15,875 bases of DNA from Pseudomonadota bacterium (GTDB lineage: Bacteria > Pseudomonadota > Alphaproteobacteria > Caulobacterales > Aquidulcibacteraceae), in assembly GCA_023410295.1 (NCBI GenBank), contig JAEYPY010000095.1:1-15875 (forward strand). Direction: 5' to 3'. Position numbers and translations under genes: made by a program. The notes beneath the pieces were generated by a model, which saw nothing but the letters and a program-made list of their open reading frames with translations, was not told the origin of the DNA and searched no databases. Below are positions 1 to 7,144 of this stretch, piece after piece (the stretch's first letter is position 1; every line of letters starts with the position of its first letter).

Positions 1-652
1 CGAGTGCGCGGCGCGCCGCGTCGAGATCGCGGCGGAAGCTTGGGTCGGCATGCATGCGGGCGAGAACGCCGGCGGCCATGACGCGCGCCGCGTCGATGTC
101 GCTTGGATAGTGATATCCGCAGATCACGCGGCTATCGCCGAACTCGCGTCCGCGCAGCAGGATGGCGCTGGCGCGCGAGGGCGAAAGCTCGGCCAGCGTC
201 AGCGCCCATGCCCAGCCCATGGCGCCGTGTCCGGTGGGATAGGAATTGGTCGGGCTCGGATTTTCGGGCGTATCGCAGCGCAGGATTGAAGGATCGCCGA
301 CATAGGGCCGCGTGCGGGCAAAGGCGTGCTTGGCGACGTCATTTTCCGGCTCGACCGTTGCGGTGACGCGTTCCAGCAGCGCGGCGGTGCGCGGCAGCCG
401 TTCGCGCACGAAGGGCTCGCCCATCACCGGGCTGAAAGCGGTCCATGGATCGTAAGCAAGGTCCGCGCGCGCTTGTTCGAGGCGCTCCGACGAGACCGGC
501 GCGCGCATCGAGAGGCGGTCAGCCGCCTCTTGCGGCGAGCCTTCAGCTGGAGGGGGCCCGACCAAGGCAGGGCCGTCGATGAGCCGGGCGTCTTGCGCAA
601 AAGCAGGCGCCGCCAGGGCGATGGCGGTGATAATCGCGAGTATCCGAAGCAT
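1..652 (-). CDS. Class A non-specific acid phosphatase (PAP2 superfamily), secreted; 3' end outside window
   Basis: The minus-strand frame is open from the ATG at 652-650 to the window edge (217 codons seen). It starts with a signal peptide: MLRI, a hydrophobic stretch, then an Ala-Phe-Ala cleavage site after about residue 18. All three PAP2/class A phosphatase motifs are visible: Lys108-x6-Arg115-Pro116, Ser137-Tyr-Pro-Thr-Gly-His142, and Ser174-Arg-x5-His181-x3-Asp185. In this family the two histidines carry out phosphoryl transfer and acid/base catalysis, and the Lys/Arg residues hold the phosphate. The enzyme should hydrolyse phosphomonoesters in the periplasm. The Ser-to-Thr change in the PSGH motif is conservative. 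A GGGAG ribosome-binding site sits about 5 nt before the ATG. The gene diverges from katG. About 30-50 C-terminal residues are probably missing, judging from usual family length. The assignment to class A PAP2 is firm; substrate preference is unknown. Confidence 0.93.
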   Translation of the reverse strand, partial: MLRILAIITAIALAAPAFAQDARLIDGPALVGPPPAEGSPQEAADRLSMRAPVSSERLEQARADLAYDPWTAFSPVMGEPFVRERLPRTAALLERVTATVEPENDVAKHAFARTRPYVGDPSILRCDTPENPSPTNSYPTGHGAMGWAWALTLAELSPSRASAILLRGREFGDSRVICGYHYPSDIDAARVMAAGVLARMHADPSFRRDLDAARRAL

Positions 653-841
653 GTTGTCTCCCTTTGCGGCTCAGGCTTTAGCCGCTTCCAGGACGCGGCG
701 ACACGGGTGGCCGGCAGGGAACTTCGACGCCGATGTGGATTTCGGCTCGCTTGTAGTGGCGCGCTCTATAGATGGTTCATTCAAAACCGATTGGGCGGCC
801 GCGGGCGGGAGCGGTATCGAACCCAAAGGAGGAGTCCGATC
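653..841. promoter_or_regulatory. Divergent promoter region between acid phosphatase and katG
   Basis: This 189-bp stretch has no coding potential of its own and must hold the promoters of both flanking genes. On the plus strand TATAGA at 767-772 could be a -10 for katG, but no good -35 stands 16-18 bp before it, as would be expected of an activator-dependent promoter. AAAGGAGG at 825-832 is a strong ribosome-binding site about 9 nt before the katG ATG. No convincing OxyR or Fur site could be read. Confidence 0.4.
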
Positions 842-3040
842 ATGGCCGACCAAGGTGAACTCAAGTGCCCGGTGCCGCATTCGCGTGGACGACAGAACCG
901 CGACTGGTGGCCGAACCAGGTCAATGTCAGCGTTCTGCATCAAAACCCGCCGGAATCGAATCCGTACGGGCAGGCGTTCGACTACGCCAAGGAGTTCGAG
1001 AGCCTCGACCTCGACGCTGTGGTCAAGGACTTGAAAGCTCTGATGACCGACAGCCAGGATTGGTGGCCGGCCGATTATGGCCATTACGGCCCGTTCTTCA
1101 TCCGCATGGCTTGGCACGCCGCGGGCACCTATCGCGTTGGCGATGGGCGCGGCGGCGCGGGGCGCGGTCAGCAACGTTTTGCGCCGCTAAACTCGTGGCC
1201 GGACAACGGCAACCTCGATAAAGCGCGCCGCCTGCTCTGGCCGATCAAACAGAAGTATGGAGCAAAGCTTTCGTGGGCTGATCTCCTCGTGCTTACCGGC
1301 AACGTCGCGATTGAATCGATGGGCGGGCCGATCTTCGGTTTCGGCGGCGGCCGCGCCGATGTGTACGAACCGGAGAACCAAGTGAATTGGGGCGCCGAAG
1401 AAGCTTGGCTCGCCGATAGCAAAGCGGAGAACAGCCGCTATAGCGGCGAACGCGAATTGCACGGCGATCTCGGCGCCGTGCAGATGGGCCTCATCTACGT
1501 CAATCCGGAAGGACCGGACGGCCAGCCCAATATTATGGGCTCGGCGCGCGATATCCGCGAAACCTTCCGCCGCATGGCCATGAACGATGAAGAGACCGTT
1601 GCGCTCATCGCCGGCGGTCACGCATTCGGGAAGGCGCACGGCGCGGGGCCAGTCAGCCATGTTGGTCGCGAACCGGAAGGCGCAGAGCTCGAACTGATGG
1701 GCCTGGGCTGGCAGAGCACGTTCGAGAGCGGCATGGCCGGTCATACCATCACCAGCGGCATCGAAGGCTCATGGACGCCAACGCCAACGAAATGGGACAT
1801 GACCTATTTCGATCTCTTGTTCGGCTATGAGTGGGATCTGGTGAAGAGCCCAGCCGGCGCCTGGCAATGGCATCCGATCAATCCCGACCCCAAGCACTTG
1901 GCGCCGGCAGCGCACGACTCCTCAAAGCGTGTCACGACCATGATGACGACGGCCGATCTCGCGCTGCGCATGGATCCGGAGTACGCGAAAATCTCGCGCC
2001 GCTATCACGCCAATCCGCAAGAATTCGCCGAAGCCTTCGCCAAGGCGTGGTTCAAGCTCACGCACCGCGACATGGGGCCGAAGCAGCTCTATCGCGGCAA
2101 GCTCGTGCCGAAAGAAACGCTGATCTGGCAGGACCCGATCTCGGGAACGCCGAGCAATATCGACGACAAGGACGTCGAAGCGCTGAAGGCGAAGATCATG
2201 AGCTCCGGGCTGTCTGGCCGCGAGCTTGTCGAAACGGCGTGGGCTTCGGCTTCGACCTATCGCGGCTCGGACCGCCGCGGCGGCGCTAATGGCGCGCGCA
2301 TTCGCCTGGCGCCGATGAAGGATTGGGAGGTCAACAAGCCTGCCCAGCTCGCCAAGGTGATCGCCAAGCTGGAAGAGATCCAGAAGGGGTTCAACACGGG
2401 CGGCAAGACCGTGTCGATCGCCGATCTCATCGTTCTCGGCGGCGCCGCGGCGATCGAGAAGGCGGCGAAGGACGGCGGCGTGGACGTCAAAGTGCCGTTC
2501 GTGCCGGGCCGCGCCGACGCGACGCAGGAAGAGACCGAGATACACTCCTTCGAGTTCTTGAACCCGAAGGCGGACGGCTTCCGCAACTACGTGCGCAAAC
2601 CGATCATGTCGGTCGAAGAGCACCTGGTCGACCGCGCGCAATTGCTCGAGCTCTCCGCGCCCGAGCTGACCGTGCTGATTGGCGGCTTGCGCGTCCTGCA
2701 AGTCGGACACGACAAGCACGGCGTGCTGACGAATCGCCCGGGCGTATTGTCGAACGACTTCTTCCTCCACTTGCTCGACATGGGCGTGCAGTGGAAGGGC
2801 ATTGGCGGCAGCCAGGAAGAGTTCGAAGGCCGCGACCGCAAGAGCGGCAAGGTGAAGTGGACCGGCACGCGCGCCGATCTCATCTTCGGCTCGCACTCGC
2901 AGCTGCGTGCGCTGTCGGAAGTCTACGGCGCCGCCGACGCCAAGGAGAAGTTCGTGAAGGACTTCGTCAAGGCGTGGGCCAAGGTGATGCAGCTCGACCG
3001 TTTCGACCTGCATCGCCCGACGCCGACCGGCGCGCACTGA
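842..3040 (+). CDS. katG: Catalase-peroxidase KatG
   Basis: A 732-residue bifunctional haem catalase-peroxidase, usual length for the family, which destroys hydrogen peroxide and also oxidises small donors. The ATG at 842 is chosen because it follows AAAGGAGG and begins the conserved region; the frame stays open 172 codons upstream without family similarity. N-terminal active domain: distal Arg88, Trp91 and His92 in the RMAWHAAGTYR segment; Tyr219 and Met245, which with Trp91 make the family's Met-Tyr-Trp crosslink needed for catalase activity; proximal haem ligand His260 in GGHAFGK with Trp311 and Asp372; and the mobile Arg409 in HRDMGP. The C-terminal half is the degenerate duplicate domain (ETAWASASTYR, GGAAAIEKAA, GVLTNRPGVLSNDF). 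No signal peptide is seen, so it is cytoplasmic. It is monocistronic, closed by the hairpin directly downstream. No oxyR, fur or ankyrin-repeat gene lies beside it. Confidence 0.98.
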   Translation: MADQGELKCPVPHSRGRQNRDWWPNQVNVSVLHQNPPESNPYGQAFDYAKEFESLDLDAVVKDLKALMTDSQDWWPADYGHYGPFFIRMAWHAAGTYRVGDGRGGAGRGQQRFAPLNSWPDNGNLDKARRLLWPIKQKYGAKLSWADLLVLTGNVAIESMGGPIFGFGGGRADVYEPENQVNWGAEEAWLADSKAENSRYSGERELHGDLGAVQMGLIYVNPEGPDGQPNIMGSARDIRETFRRMAMNDEETVALIAGGHAFGKAHGAGPVSHVGREPEGAELELMGLGWQSTFESGMAGHTITSGIEGSWTPTPTKWDMTYFDLLFGYEWDLVKSPAGAWQWHPINPDPKHLAPAAHDSSKRVTTMMTTADLALRMDPEYAKISRRYHANPQEFAEAFAKAWFKLTHRDMGPKQLYRGKLVPKETLIWQDPISGTPSNIDDKDVEALKAKIMSSGLSGRELVETAWASASTYRGSDRRGGANGARIRLAPMKDWEVNKPAQLAKVIAKLEEIQKGFNTGGKTVSIADLIVLGGAAAIEKAAKDGGVDVKVPFVPGRADATQEETEIHSFEFLNPKADGFRNYVRKPIMSVEEHLVDRAQLLELSAPELTVLIGGLRVLQVGHDKHGVLTNRPGVLSNDFFLHLLDMGVQWKGIGGSQEEFEGRDRKSGKVKWTGTRADLIFGSHSQLRALSEVYGAADAKEKFVKDFVKAWAKVMQLDRFDLHRPTPTGAH

Positions 3041-3060
3041 CGCATCGCGAATGAGAAGGG

Positions 3061-3090
3061 AAGGCGGCGCTGCGAGGCGCCGCCTTTTCT
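3061..3090 (+). terminator. Rho-independent terminator of katG, shared with the convergent methyltransferase gene
   Basis: A perfect 10-bp stem (AAGGCGGCGC at 3061-3070 with GCGCCGCCTT at 3077-3086) and the 6-nt loop TGCGAG are followed by TTCTT. It starts 21 bp after the katG stop. The minus-strand methyltransferase stop codon (3092-3090) lies 4 bp before the same stem read the other way. Its minus-strand tail is less T-rich, so termination there is probably weaker. Confidence 0.88.
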
Positions 3091-3929
3091 TATGCGCGCG
3101 CGGTGACGATCCAACACGCCGCCAGCAGCGTGACGGCGTTGTCACGATAGAGCGGCGCCAAGCGATCGATCAGCCGCTGGCGCACCTCGTCGGCATCCAA
3201 GCCTTGGTCGGCGATGGCGCGGGCGCACGGGCCGATGCGCATGAGGAAGCCAGCGATATCCGCAAGCTCGCCGCCGCCAGCCACACTGAGTCCGCCATCC
3301 CAGGGCGTGAGCGCTATGTCGCGCCAACCCGCTCCGCGCAGAATCCGCTCGACCTTGCCGCCGTCGGCGAAGGCGTAAGGGCCCGGCGCGTCGGGATTGG
3401 GCGGCGGCAGCGGCGCGGTCAGCATCGGCGTGATGGCGCTGATCGGAATCGTCGCCCAATCATTGTCGGCGCTGTTGCGCCAGCAGACGAAGATAAGGCG
3501 TCCATCGGCGCGCGTTTGGCTGCGGATATGCGCGAACGCTCGCGCCGGCGCGTCGAAGAACATGATTCCGAAGCGCGAGAACACAGCGTCGAAAGCATGA
3601 TCGAACGCGGTTTCACTCACATCCGCCTCGATGAAGGCCGCTGACGCCCGCGCCGTCTTGCTACGCTCGCGCGCGACAGCAAGAAGCTGCGGCGAAAGAT
3701 CGACACCAGTGACGGCGCCCGCCGCACCGACGCGCCGCGCGATGGCGATGCTGGTGTCGCCGGCGCCGCAACCGATATCGAGGACGCGTTGGCCGAGCTG
3801 GAACGCACCGGCGGCCAACGCCGCTTCAGTCAGCGGCGCAAGCATCGTGTCCATGCGGTCGGCGTACGCGGCCCAGGCGTCGCCGACGCGGCCGCTCCAA
3901 TATTCGCGCTGCGTTTGTGTTTCGCCCAT
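3090..3929 (-). CDS. Class I SAM-dependent methyltransferase (UbiE/type 11-like)
   Basis: A 279-residue protein with the Rossmann-type SAM-binding order of class I methyltransferases: motif I DIGCGAGDTS at residues 51-60, the acidic end of strand 2 in GVDLS at 75-79, EADVSE at 101-106, and the hydrophobic strand FDAVFSRFGIMFF at 113-125. The frame extends 44 codons further upstream, but the ATG at 3929 (MGETQTQ) is preferred: it begins the familiar methyltransferase N-terminus, has GGAG upstream, and the extension overlaps the end of the next gene. The substrate cannot be read; similar proteins methylate small molecules or quinone-like lipids. It lies 64 bp downstream of the diiron protein on the same strand and may be co-transcribed with it. 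It converges on katG. Confidence 0.88.
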   Translation of the reverse strand: MGETQTQREYWSGRVGDAWAAYADRMDTMLAPLTEAALAAGAFQLGQRVLDIGCGAGDTSIAIARRVGAAGAVTGVDLSPQLLAVARERSKTARASAAFIEADVSETAFDHAFDAVFSRFGIMFFDAPARAFAHIRSQTRADGRLIFVCWRNSADNDWATIPISAITPMLTAPLPPPNPDAPGPYAFADGGKVERILRGAGWRDIALTPWDGGLSVAGGGELADIAGFLMRIGPCARAIADQGLDADEVRQRLIDRLAPLYRDNAVTLLAACWIVTARA

Positions 3930-3993
3930 GCGCTCGTCGTCTCCGTTCGCGCCGAAGCTAGAGCACAGTGCGCCGCGCAGGACTAGACCGAAG

Positions 3994-4749
3994 TCACGCA
4001 GCGCGGTCGACGATAAGTCCGTACTCACGCATCTTCGCCAACATGCGCCGATCGTAATCATCCGCCAGCGCCAACAACGCCGCCGCGCCGTCGCCGGTGA
4101 AGGCAGGGCCGTGCATCAGCGCCAGCGTGCGCGGCTTGAGTTCCGCAAGCTTGCGCAGGGTCGCGCCCATGGCTGGATTGAGCGCCGAGTAGCCGGCGAT
4201 GTCCTCGCCAGCGATGGCGGCGCCGACGATATCGCTCTCTGTGGTGGCGTCGCACGCGCCGTATTGTGTGAAGAGATCGCCGCAGAGCAGTGTGCCAGTG
4301 GTTTCTTCGTAGATGAGGCCAGCCTCCCAGCCGTGCGGCACGTGCGGCGTGTCGAGATAGCGCGCGCGCTTGCCGCCGAGATGGATAATTTCGCCGTGCG
4401 CCAGCATGCGCGGCTGCCGATCGGCCATGTCATTCAGCGAAACGCCAACGGCCGTCATGCCGTGCGCGATCTGTGCGTTCGGCGCGAGCGCCAGCCATTC
4501 GTTCATCGAGCCGCACTCGTCCGCCTCGTAATGGCCGAAGCTGATCCATCGCAGTTTCTCCGGCGCCATCACCTTGGCGACGGCGTCGCGCACGAGCGGG
4601 AAGAGACCCCGCATGCCGGTGTGGAAGAGCAGCGGTTCATCGCCGAGCACCAGGAATTGGTTGAAGGCGAGCCCGGTGGGCGGAACGTTCGGGATGAAGG
4701 TGGAGAGGCGGAAGACGCCGTCGCCGATTTCGGTGATTTTCGTTTCCAT
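3994..4749 (-). CDS. Stand-alone diiron oxygen-binding (flavodiiron-type) metallo-beta-lactamase-fold protein
   Basis: A 251-residue protein consisting of a metallo-beta-lactamase fold only. The start ATG at 4749 follows AAGGAGG at ideal spacing; an 18-codon extension is less likely. Instead of the zinc-hydrolase signature HxHxDH it carries His73-x-Glu75-x-Asp77, then His136 (TPHVP), Asp158 (CGDLF) and His213 (LMHGP). This H-x-E-x-D...H...D...H set matches the six diiron ligands of flavodiiron proteins, which reduce O2 or NO. The flavodoxin domain that normally supplies electrons is absent, as in stand-alone oxygen-binding diiron (ODP-type) proteins. It has no signal peptide. It may sense or reduce O2/NO, or be a hydrolase. 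The TetR gene diverges from it and a methyltransferase follows. The fold is certain, the metal set well supported, the function inferred. Confidence 0.85.
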   Translation of the reverse strand: METKITEIGDGVFRLSTFIPNVPPTGLAFNQFLVLGDEPLLFHTGMRGLFPLVRDAVAKVMAPEKLRWISFGHYEADECGSMNEWLALAPNAQIAHGMTAVGVSLNDMADRQPRMLAHGEIIHLGGKRARYLDTPHVPHGWEAGLIYEETTGTLLCGDLFTQYGACDATTESDIVGAAIAGEDIAGYSALNPAMGATLRKLAELKPRTLALMHGPAFTGDGAAALLALADDYDRRMLAKMREYGLIVDRAA

Positions 4750-4777
4750 GAGCCGCCTCCTTGGCGATGCGCTGCGA

Positions 4778-4806
4778 TTGACAATACATTGCTGTGTAGT
4801 CAAATG
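4778..4806 (+). promoter_or_regulatory. Candidate promoter of the TetR gene
   Basis: A perfect -35 TTGACA at 4778-4783 is followed, 16 bp on, by TCAAAT (4800-4805), a 4/6 match to the -10 consensus. Transcription would begin near 4812, which favours the ATG at 4855 over the in-frame ATG at 4804. It overlaps the opposing promoter of the diiron gene. Confidence 0.45.
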
Positions 4807-4821
4807 GCGCTAATTGGTCAA
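4793..4821 (-). promoter_or_regulatory. Candidate promoter of the diiron MBL gene with likely TetR operator repeats
   Basis: On the minus strand -35 TTGACC (4821-4816) and -10 TACACA (4798-4793) are separated by exactly 17 bp. The -10 overlaps one copy of the direct repeat GCTGTGTA (4791-4798); the second copy is at 4835-4842, 44 bp away, close to four helical turns. TTGAC/GTCAA arms (4778-4782 and 4799-4803) also make an inverted repeat across the site. These are plausible binding sites for the divergent TetR protein. Confidence 0.45.
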
Positions 4822-4854
4822 TTGAACGAACACCGCTGTGTAACGAAAAGTGTA

Positions 4855-5421
4855 ATGAGCCGTACGTACACGCTGAAGCGCCGGGCGGAGGCCCAGGCTG
4901 AGACCCGGCGGCGCATCGTCGAGGCCGCCATCGACCTGCACTCGTCCATCGGCCCCGCGGCGACGAGCGTCAGCATGATCGCGGAAAAGGCCGGCGTACA
5001 GCGCAATACCTTCTACGCACATTTCCCGGACGAACGCAGCGTGCTGATGGCGTGTTCGGCGCATTCGCTTCAGCAGGATCCGCTGCCGGATGCCGAGCCA
5101 TGGCGCATGATCACCGACGCCGATGAGCGGCTGCGCGTTGGCTTGCGCGAGATCTACGATTGGTATGCACGCAATGAGAGCCTCGTGGCCTGTGTGCTGC
5201 GCGATGCGGAGACGCACGCGCTGGTGCGCGAGATCATGGCGCTGCGCTATGGGCCGGCGATCGGCGCTTGGCATGAAGTGCTGGAGGCGAAGCTCAAAGC
5301 CAAGCAGCGACCCATGCTGGCGCTGGCGCTCAGTTATCACACCTGGCGCACGCTCACGCGCGAAAAAGGGCTGAAGCAGAACGACGCCGTGAAACTCATG
5401 CTCGACGCCATCAGTCGATAA
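4855..5421 (+). CDS. TetR-family transcriptional regulator
   Basis: A 188-residue protein, typical TetR length. The N-terminal helix-turn-helix lies at about residues 20-60, ending with TSVSMIAEKAGVQRNTFYAHF-like residues 37-57 that match the recognition-helix signature (GV-x-x-x-TFY-x-HF). The C-terminal ligand-binding domain is helical and unassignable. The ATG at 4855 is chosen because the predicted promoter would start transcription near 4812 and because homologous N-termini start just before the basic stretch; an in-frame ATG at 4804 would add 17 residues. No strong ribosome-binding site is seen. It diverges from the diiron MBL gene, the classic arrangement for a local repressor controlling itself and its neighbour. 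It ends 8 bp from the convergent SnoaL-like gene. Family certain; ligand unknown. Confidence 0.92.
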   Translation: MSRTYTLKRRAEAQAETRRRIVEAAIDLHSSIGPAATSVSMIAEKAGVQRNTFYAHFPDERSVLMACSAHSLQQDPLPDAEPWRMITDADERLRVGLREIYDWYARNESLVACVLRDAETHALVREIMALRYGPAIGAWHEVLEAKLKAKQRPMLALALSYHTWRTLTREKGLKQNDAVKLMLDAISR

Positions 5422-5429
5422 CGTCGCCG

Positions 5430-5807
5430 CTAAGGCGTGATGATCTTCCAGAACGAATCTTTGCGGGTGATTTTACCCTCGGCGAATTCCAACAGATCGA
5501 CGCCGCGCACCTCGATGCGCTGGCCTGAGGCCGGCGTTCCGGTGAGGGTCCATTCAGAGACGCCGAAATCTCCGCACGCCCAATGCTTTTCTTCGCGATA
5601 ATGCACATCGGGCAGGCCCTCGAAGCGCTTGGCGAGACCGGCGCGCACCGCATCCTTGCCCACGAACCGGTCACCACGCGGGCTGGCGCCGCGCGGCATG
5701 TAGAAGACACACTCATCGGCGAAGAAGCCCATGATCGCGTCGAGATCGTGTCGATTGAACGCGTCGAGAAAAGCTTTGAGCGTTTGTTGGCTTACAGGCG
5801 TGGACAT
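5430..5807 (-). CDS. SnoaL/NTF2-like (nuclear transport factor 2 fold) protein
   Basis: A 125-residue protein with the common SnoaL-like/ketosteroid-isomerase pattern: an N-terminal helix (LKAFLDAFNRHDLDAIMGFF, residues 10-29), the turn ADECVFYMP at 30-38, GKDAVRAGLAKRF at 50-62, and curved beta strands ending EGKITRKDSFW at 110-120. Many such proteins bind small hydrophobic ligands or act as isomerases or cyclases, and most are unassigned. The ATG at 5807 follows AGGAG at good spacing, whereas the frame upstream to 6089 runs through the tspO gene in another frame and is not real. It lies 56 bp downstream of tspO on the same strand and is likely co-transcribed. No secretion signal is present. 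No function beyond the fold can be stated. Confidence 0.85.
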   Translation of the reverse strand: MSTPVSQQTLKAFLDAFNRHDLDAIMGFFADECVFYMPRGASPRGDRFVGKDAVRAGLAKRFEGLPDVHYREEKHWACGDFGVSEWTLTGTPASGQRIEVRGVDLLEFAEGKITRKDSFWKIITP

Positions 5808-5863
5808 CGGCGGTCTCCTGCGAAGCTCGCGTTTAGCAGAATTGCCCGCGCGACGCGACCCGC

Positions 5864-6328
5864 TCAGTTGAGCGCGAGGATCGAGCCGTTGAGCACCGAT
5901 GCGAATGACACCCATGCCGCGTAAGGAAGAAAGAGAAGCGCCGAGGTGCGATCCGTGCGCCAAGCCGAAGCGATGAAAGCGAAGATGACGGCGAGCACCG
6001 TGAGGATGACCGCCAGCGCTAAGCCAATCTGATGCGCCTCGAAGAAGGCAGGCGACCAAGCGAAGTTGAGCGCGAGCTGCAGCCACCAAAGCTTCATCGC
6101 CAGGCTATCGCGCGCATTCATCCACAGCCGCCAGCCGGCGATGGCGATCAGGATGTAAAGCGTCGACCAGACGGGTCCGAACAGCCAGCCGGGCGGATTG
6201 AAGGACGGCTTCTCTAGCGCCCTATACCAATCGTCAGGCCCCGTTAGCGCGCCGATCAACGTGCCGCCGCCCAACACGAGCAGAATGAACGGAAGGAGCG
6301 AGAGGAAGTTTTGGGTGCGGCTCTGCAT
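5864..6328 (-). CDS. tspO: TspO/MBR family membrane protein
   Basis: A 154-residue inner-membrane protein with five hydrophobic segments (about residues 9-29, 49-69, 80-96, 100-122, 130-152). The family's signature residues are present: Trp34, Lys40-Pro41, Phe43, Pro45-Pro46, Trp48, Phe50, Trp54 and Tyr58; then WWLQLALNFAW at 81-91; and PYAAWVSFASVLN at 135-147. Bacterial TspO proteins bind porphyrins and, in Rhodobacter, affect pigment and tetrapyrrole regulation in response to oxygen and light. The start at 6328 has a GAGGA ribosome-binding site. A 13-bp inverted repeat stands just upstream, a possible operator. The downstream SnoaL-like gene is probably in the same transcript. No photosynthesis gene is nearby, so a general stress or tetrapyrrole-handling role is more likely here. 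Confidence 0.93.
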   Translation of the reverse strand: MQSRTQNFLSLLPFILLVLGGGTLIGALTGPDDWYRALEKPSFNPPGWLFGPVWSTLYILIAIAGWRLWMNARDSLAMKLWWLQLALNFAWSPAFFEAHQIGLALAVILTVLAVIFAFIASAWRTDRTSALLFLPYAAWVSFASVLNGSILALN

Positions 6329-6344
6329 GGCGGTCCTCGATGGC

Positions 6345-6357
6345 TACGTATCACGTA
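6345..6357. promoter_or_regulatory. 13-bp inverted repeat upstream of tspO (possible operator)
   Basis: TACGT-ATC-ACGTA is a perfect inverted repeat 16 bp upstream of the tspO ATG, in the 130-bp divergent region shared with the GST gene. The same region has a second small hairpin, CGGGCG-ATGCA-CGCCCG (6406-6422). No consensus promoter could be assigned with confidence to either gene. Confidence 0.3.
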
Positions 6358-6458
6358 ACCGGCCGGATCAGCTGTCGTTCCGGCGCGCGCGGCGGCTTGT
6401 AGGATCGGGCGATGCACGCCCGTCCTTGGGAAGGTACATATTCGCGATCGGAGCCCGC

Positions 6459-7106
6459 ATGACCATCACTATCACAGCGTTCGAAGTCTCGCCGGACAAA
6501 GGCCAAGGCTTGGCGCGCGACATGCGCGTGCGCTGGGCGCTAGAGGAGGTGGGCCAGCCTTACGAGGTGCGGCTCGTGCCGTGGGCGAAGTTCAAGGAAG
6601 AGGCGCATCTGAAGCGCAATCCCTTCGGACAGATCCCGACTTACGAGGAAGGCGAGCTCACCCTGTTCGAGTCCGGCGCCATCGTGCTGCACATCGCTCA
6701 GCGTTTTCCCGGTTTGCTGCCGCAGGATGCCGACGCGCGAGCGCGGGCGATCATGTGGATGTTCGCCGCGCTCAACACGGTGGAGCCGCCGATCCTGGAG
6801 CTGCAGAACGCGGTGCTGTCGGAGGCCGACAAGCCATGGGCGGTCGACCGGTTGCCGCTCGTGAAAGATCGCGTGCGCGCGGGGCTGAAGCCGCTCGCGG
6901 CGGCGCTGGGCGATGCGGACTGGCTCGACGGCGCTTTCGGCGCCGGCGATCTCCTGATGGCGCACACGCTGCAGCGGCTGAAGCGGTCAGGCTTGTTGGA
7001 CGAGTCTCCTGCGCTTGCCGCTTACGTCGCCCGCGCTGAAGCGCGACCAGCGTACCAGCGGGCCTTCGCGGCGCAGAAGGCGGTGTTCGAGAAGAGCCGC
7101 GCGTAG
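6459..7106 (+). CDS. Glutathione S-transferase family protein
   Basis: A 215-residue soluble protein with the two-domain GST layout. The N-terminal thioredoxin-like half holds the cis-proline segment NPFGQIP at residues 54-60 and the glutathione-binding Glu71-Ser72 in FESGAI. The C-terminal all-helical half includes DWLDGAFGAGDLLMAHTL at 154-171, with the conserved aspartate of the N-capping region, and ends YVARAEARPAYQRA. The candidate catalytic residue near the N-terminus is Ser11 (FEVSPDKGQ), but this cannot be settled by eye. GSTs conjugate glutathione to electrophiles or reduce disulfides and peroxides. The ATG at 6459 is preferred over the longer open frame from 6198, which runs back through tspO. 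GGAG lies 6 nt before it. It is the first gene of a likely three-gene series with the serine hydrolase and the DHFR-like reductase. Confidence 0.92.
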   Translation: MTITITAFEVSPDKGQGLARDMRVRWALEEVGQPYEVRLVPWAKFKEEAHLKRNPFGQIPTYEEGELTLFESGAIVLHIAQRFPGLLPQDADARARAIMWMFAALNTVEPPILELQNAVLSEADKPWAVDRLPLVKDRVRAGLKPLAAALGDADWLDGAFGAGDLLMAHTLQRLKRSGLLDESPALAAYVARAEARPAYQRAFAAQKAVFEKSRA

Positions 7107-7144
7107 CGGCTTGACCTGCCGCCGCGAGCCGGTACGCCAAACGC

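Noticed and set aside
767..801. OxyR-type binding site before katG
   Set aside because: ATAG followed at 7-bp spacing by ATTC and ATTG only loosely resembles the ATAG/CTAT tetrad pattern; too degenerate to claim.
326..841. 172-codon N-terminal extension of the katG frame
   Set aside because: It overlaps the real acid phosphatase on the other strand, shows no KatG similarity, and the AAAGGAGG ribosome-binding site fixes the start at 842.
1922..3145. 407-codon open frame on the minus strand
   Set aside because: It lies antisense to katG, is rich in His/Arg/Val/Glu typical of GC-rich shadow frames, and has no recognisable domain.
4531..4534. Zinc beta-lactamase/glyoxalase II motif HxHxDH in the MBL protein
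   Set aside because: The segment reads His-x-Glu-x-Asp-Glu, which fits the flavodiiron diiron set instead of the zinc-hydrolase motif.
3631..4854. Long upstream extension of the TetR frame
   Set aside because: It runs antisense through the methyltransferase and diiron-protein genes; TetR homology begins only after 4855.
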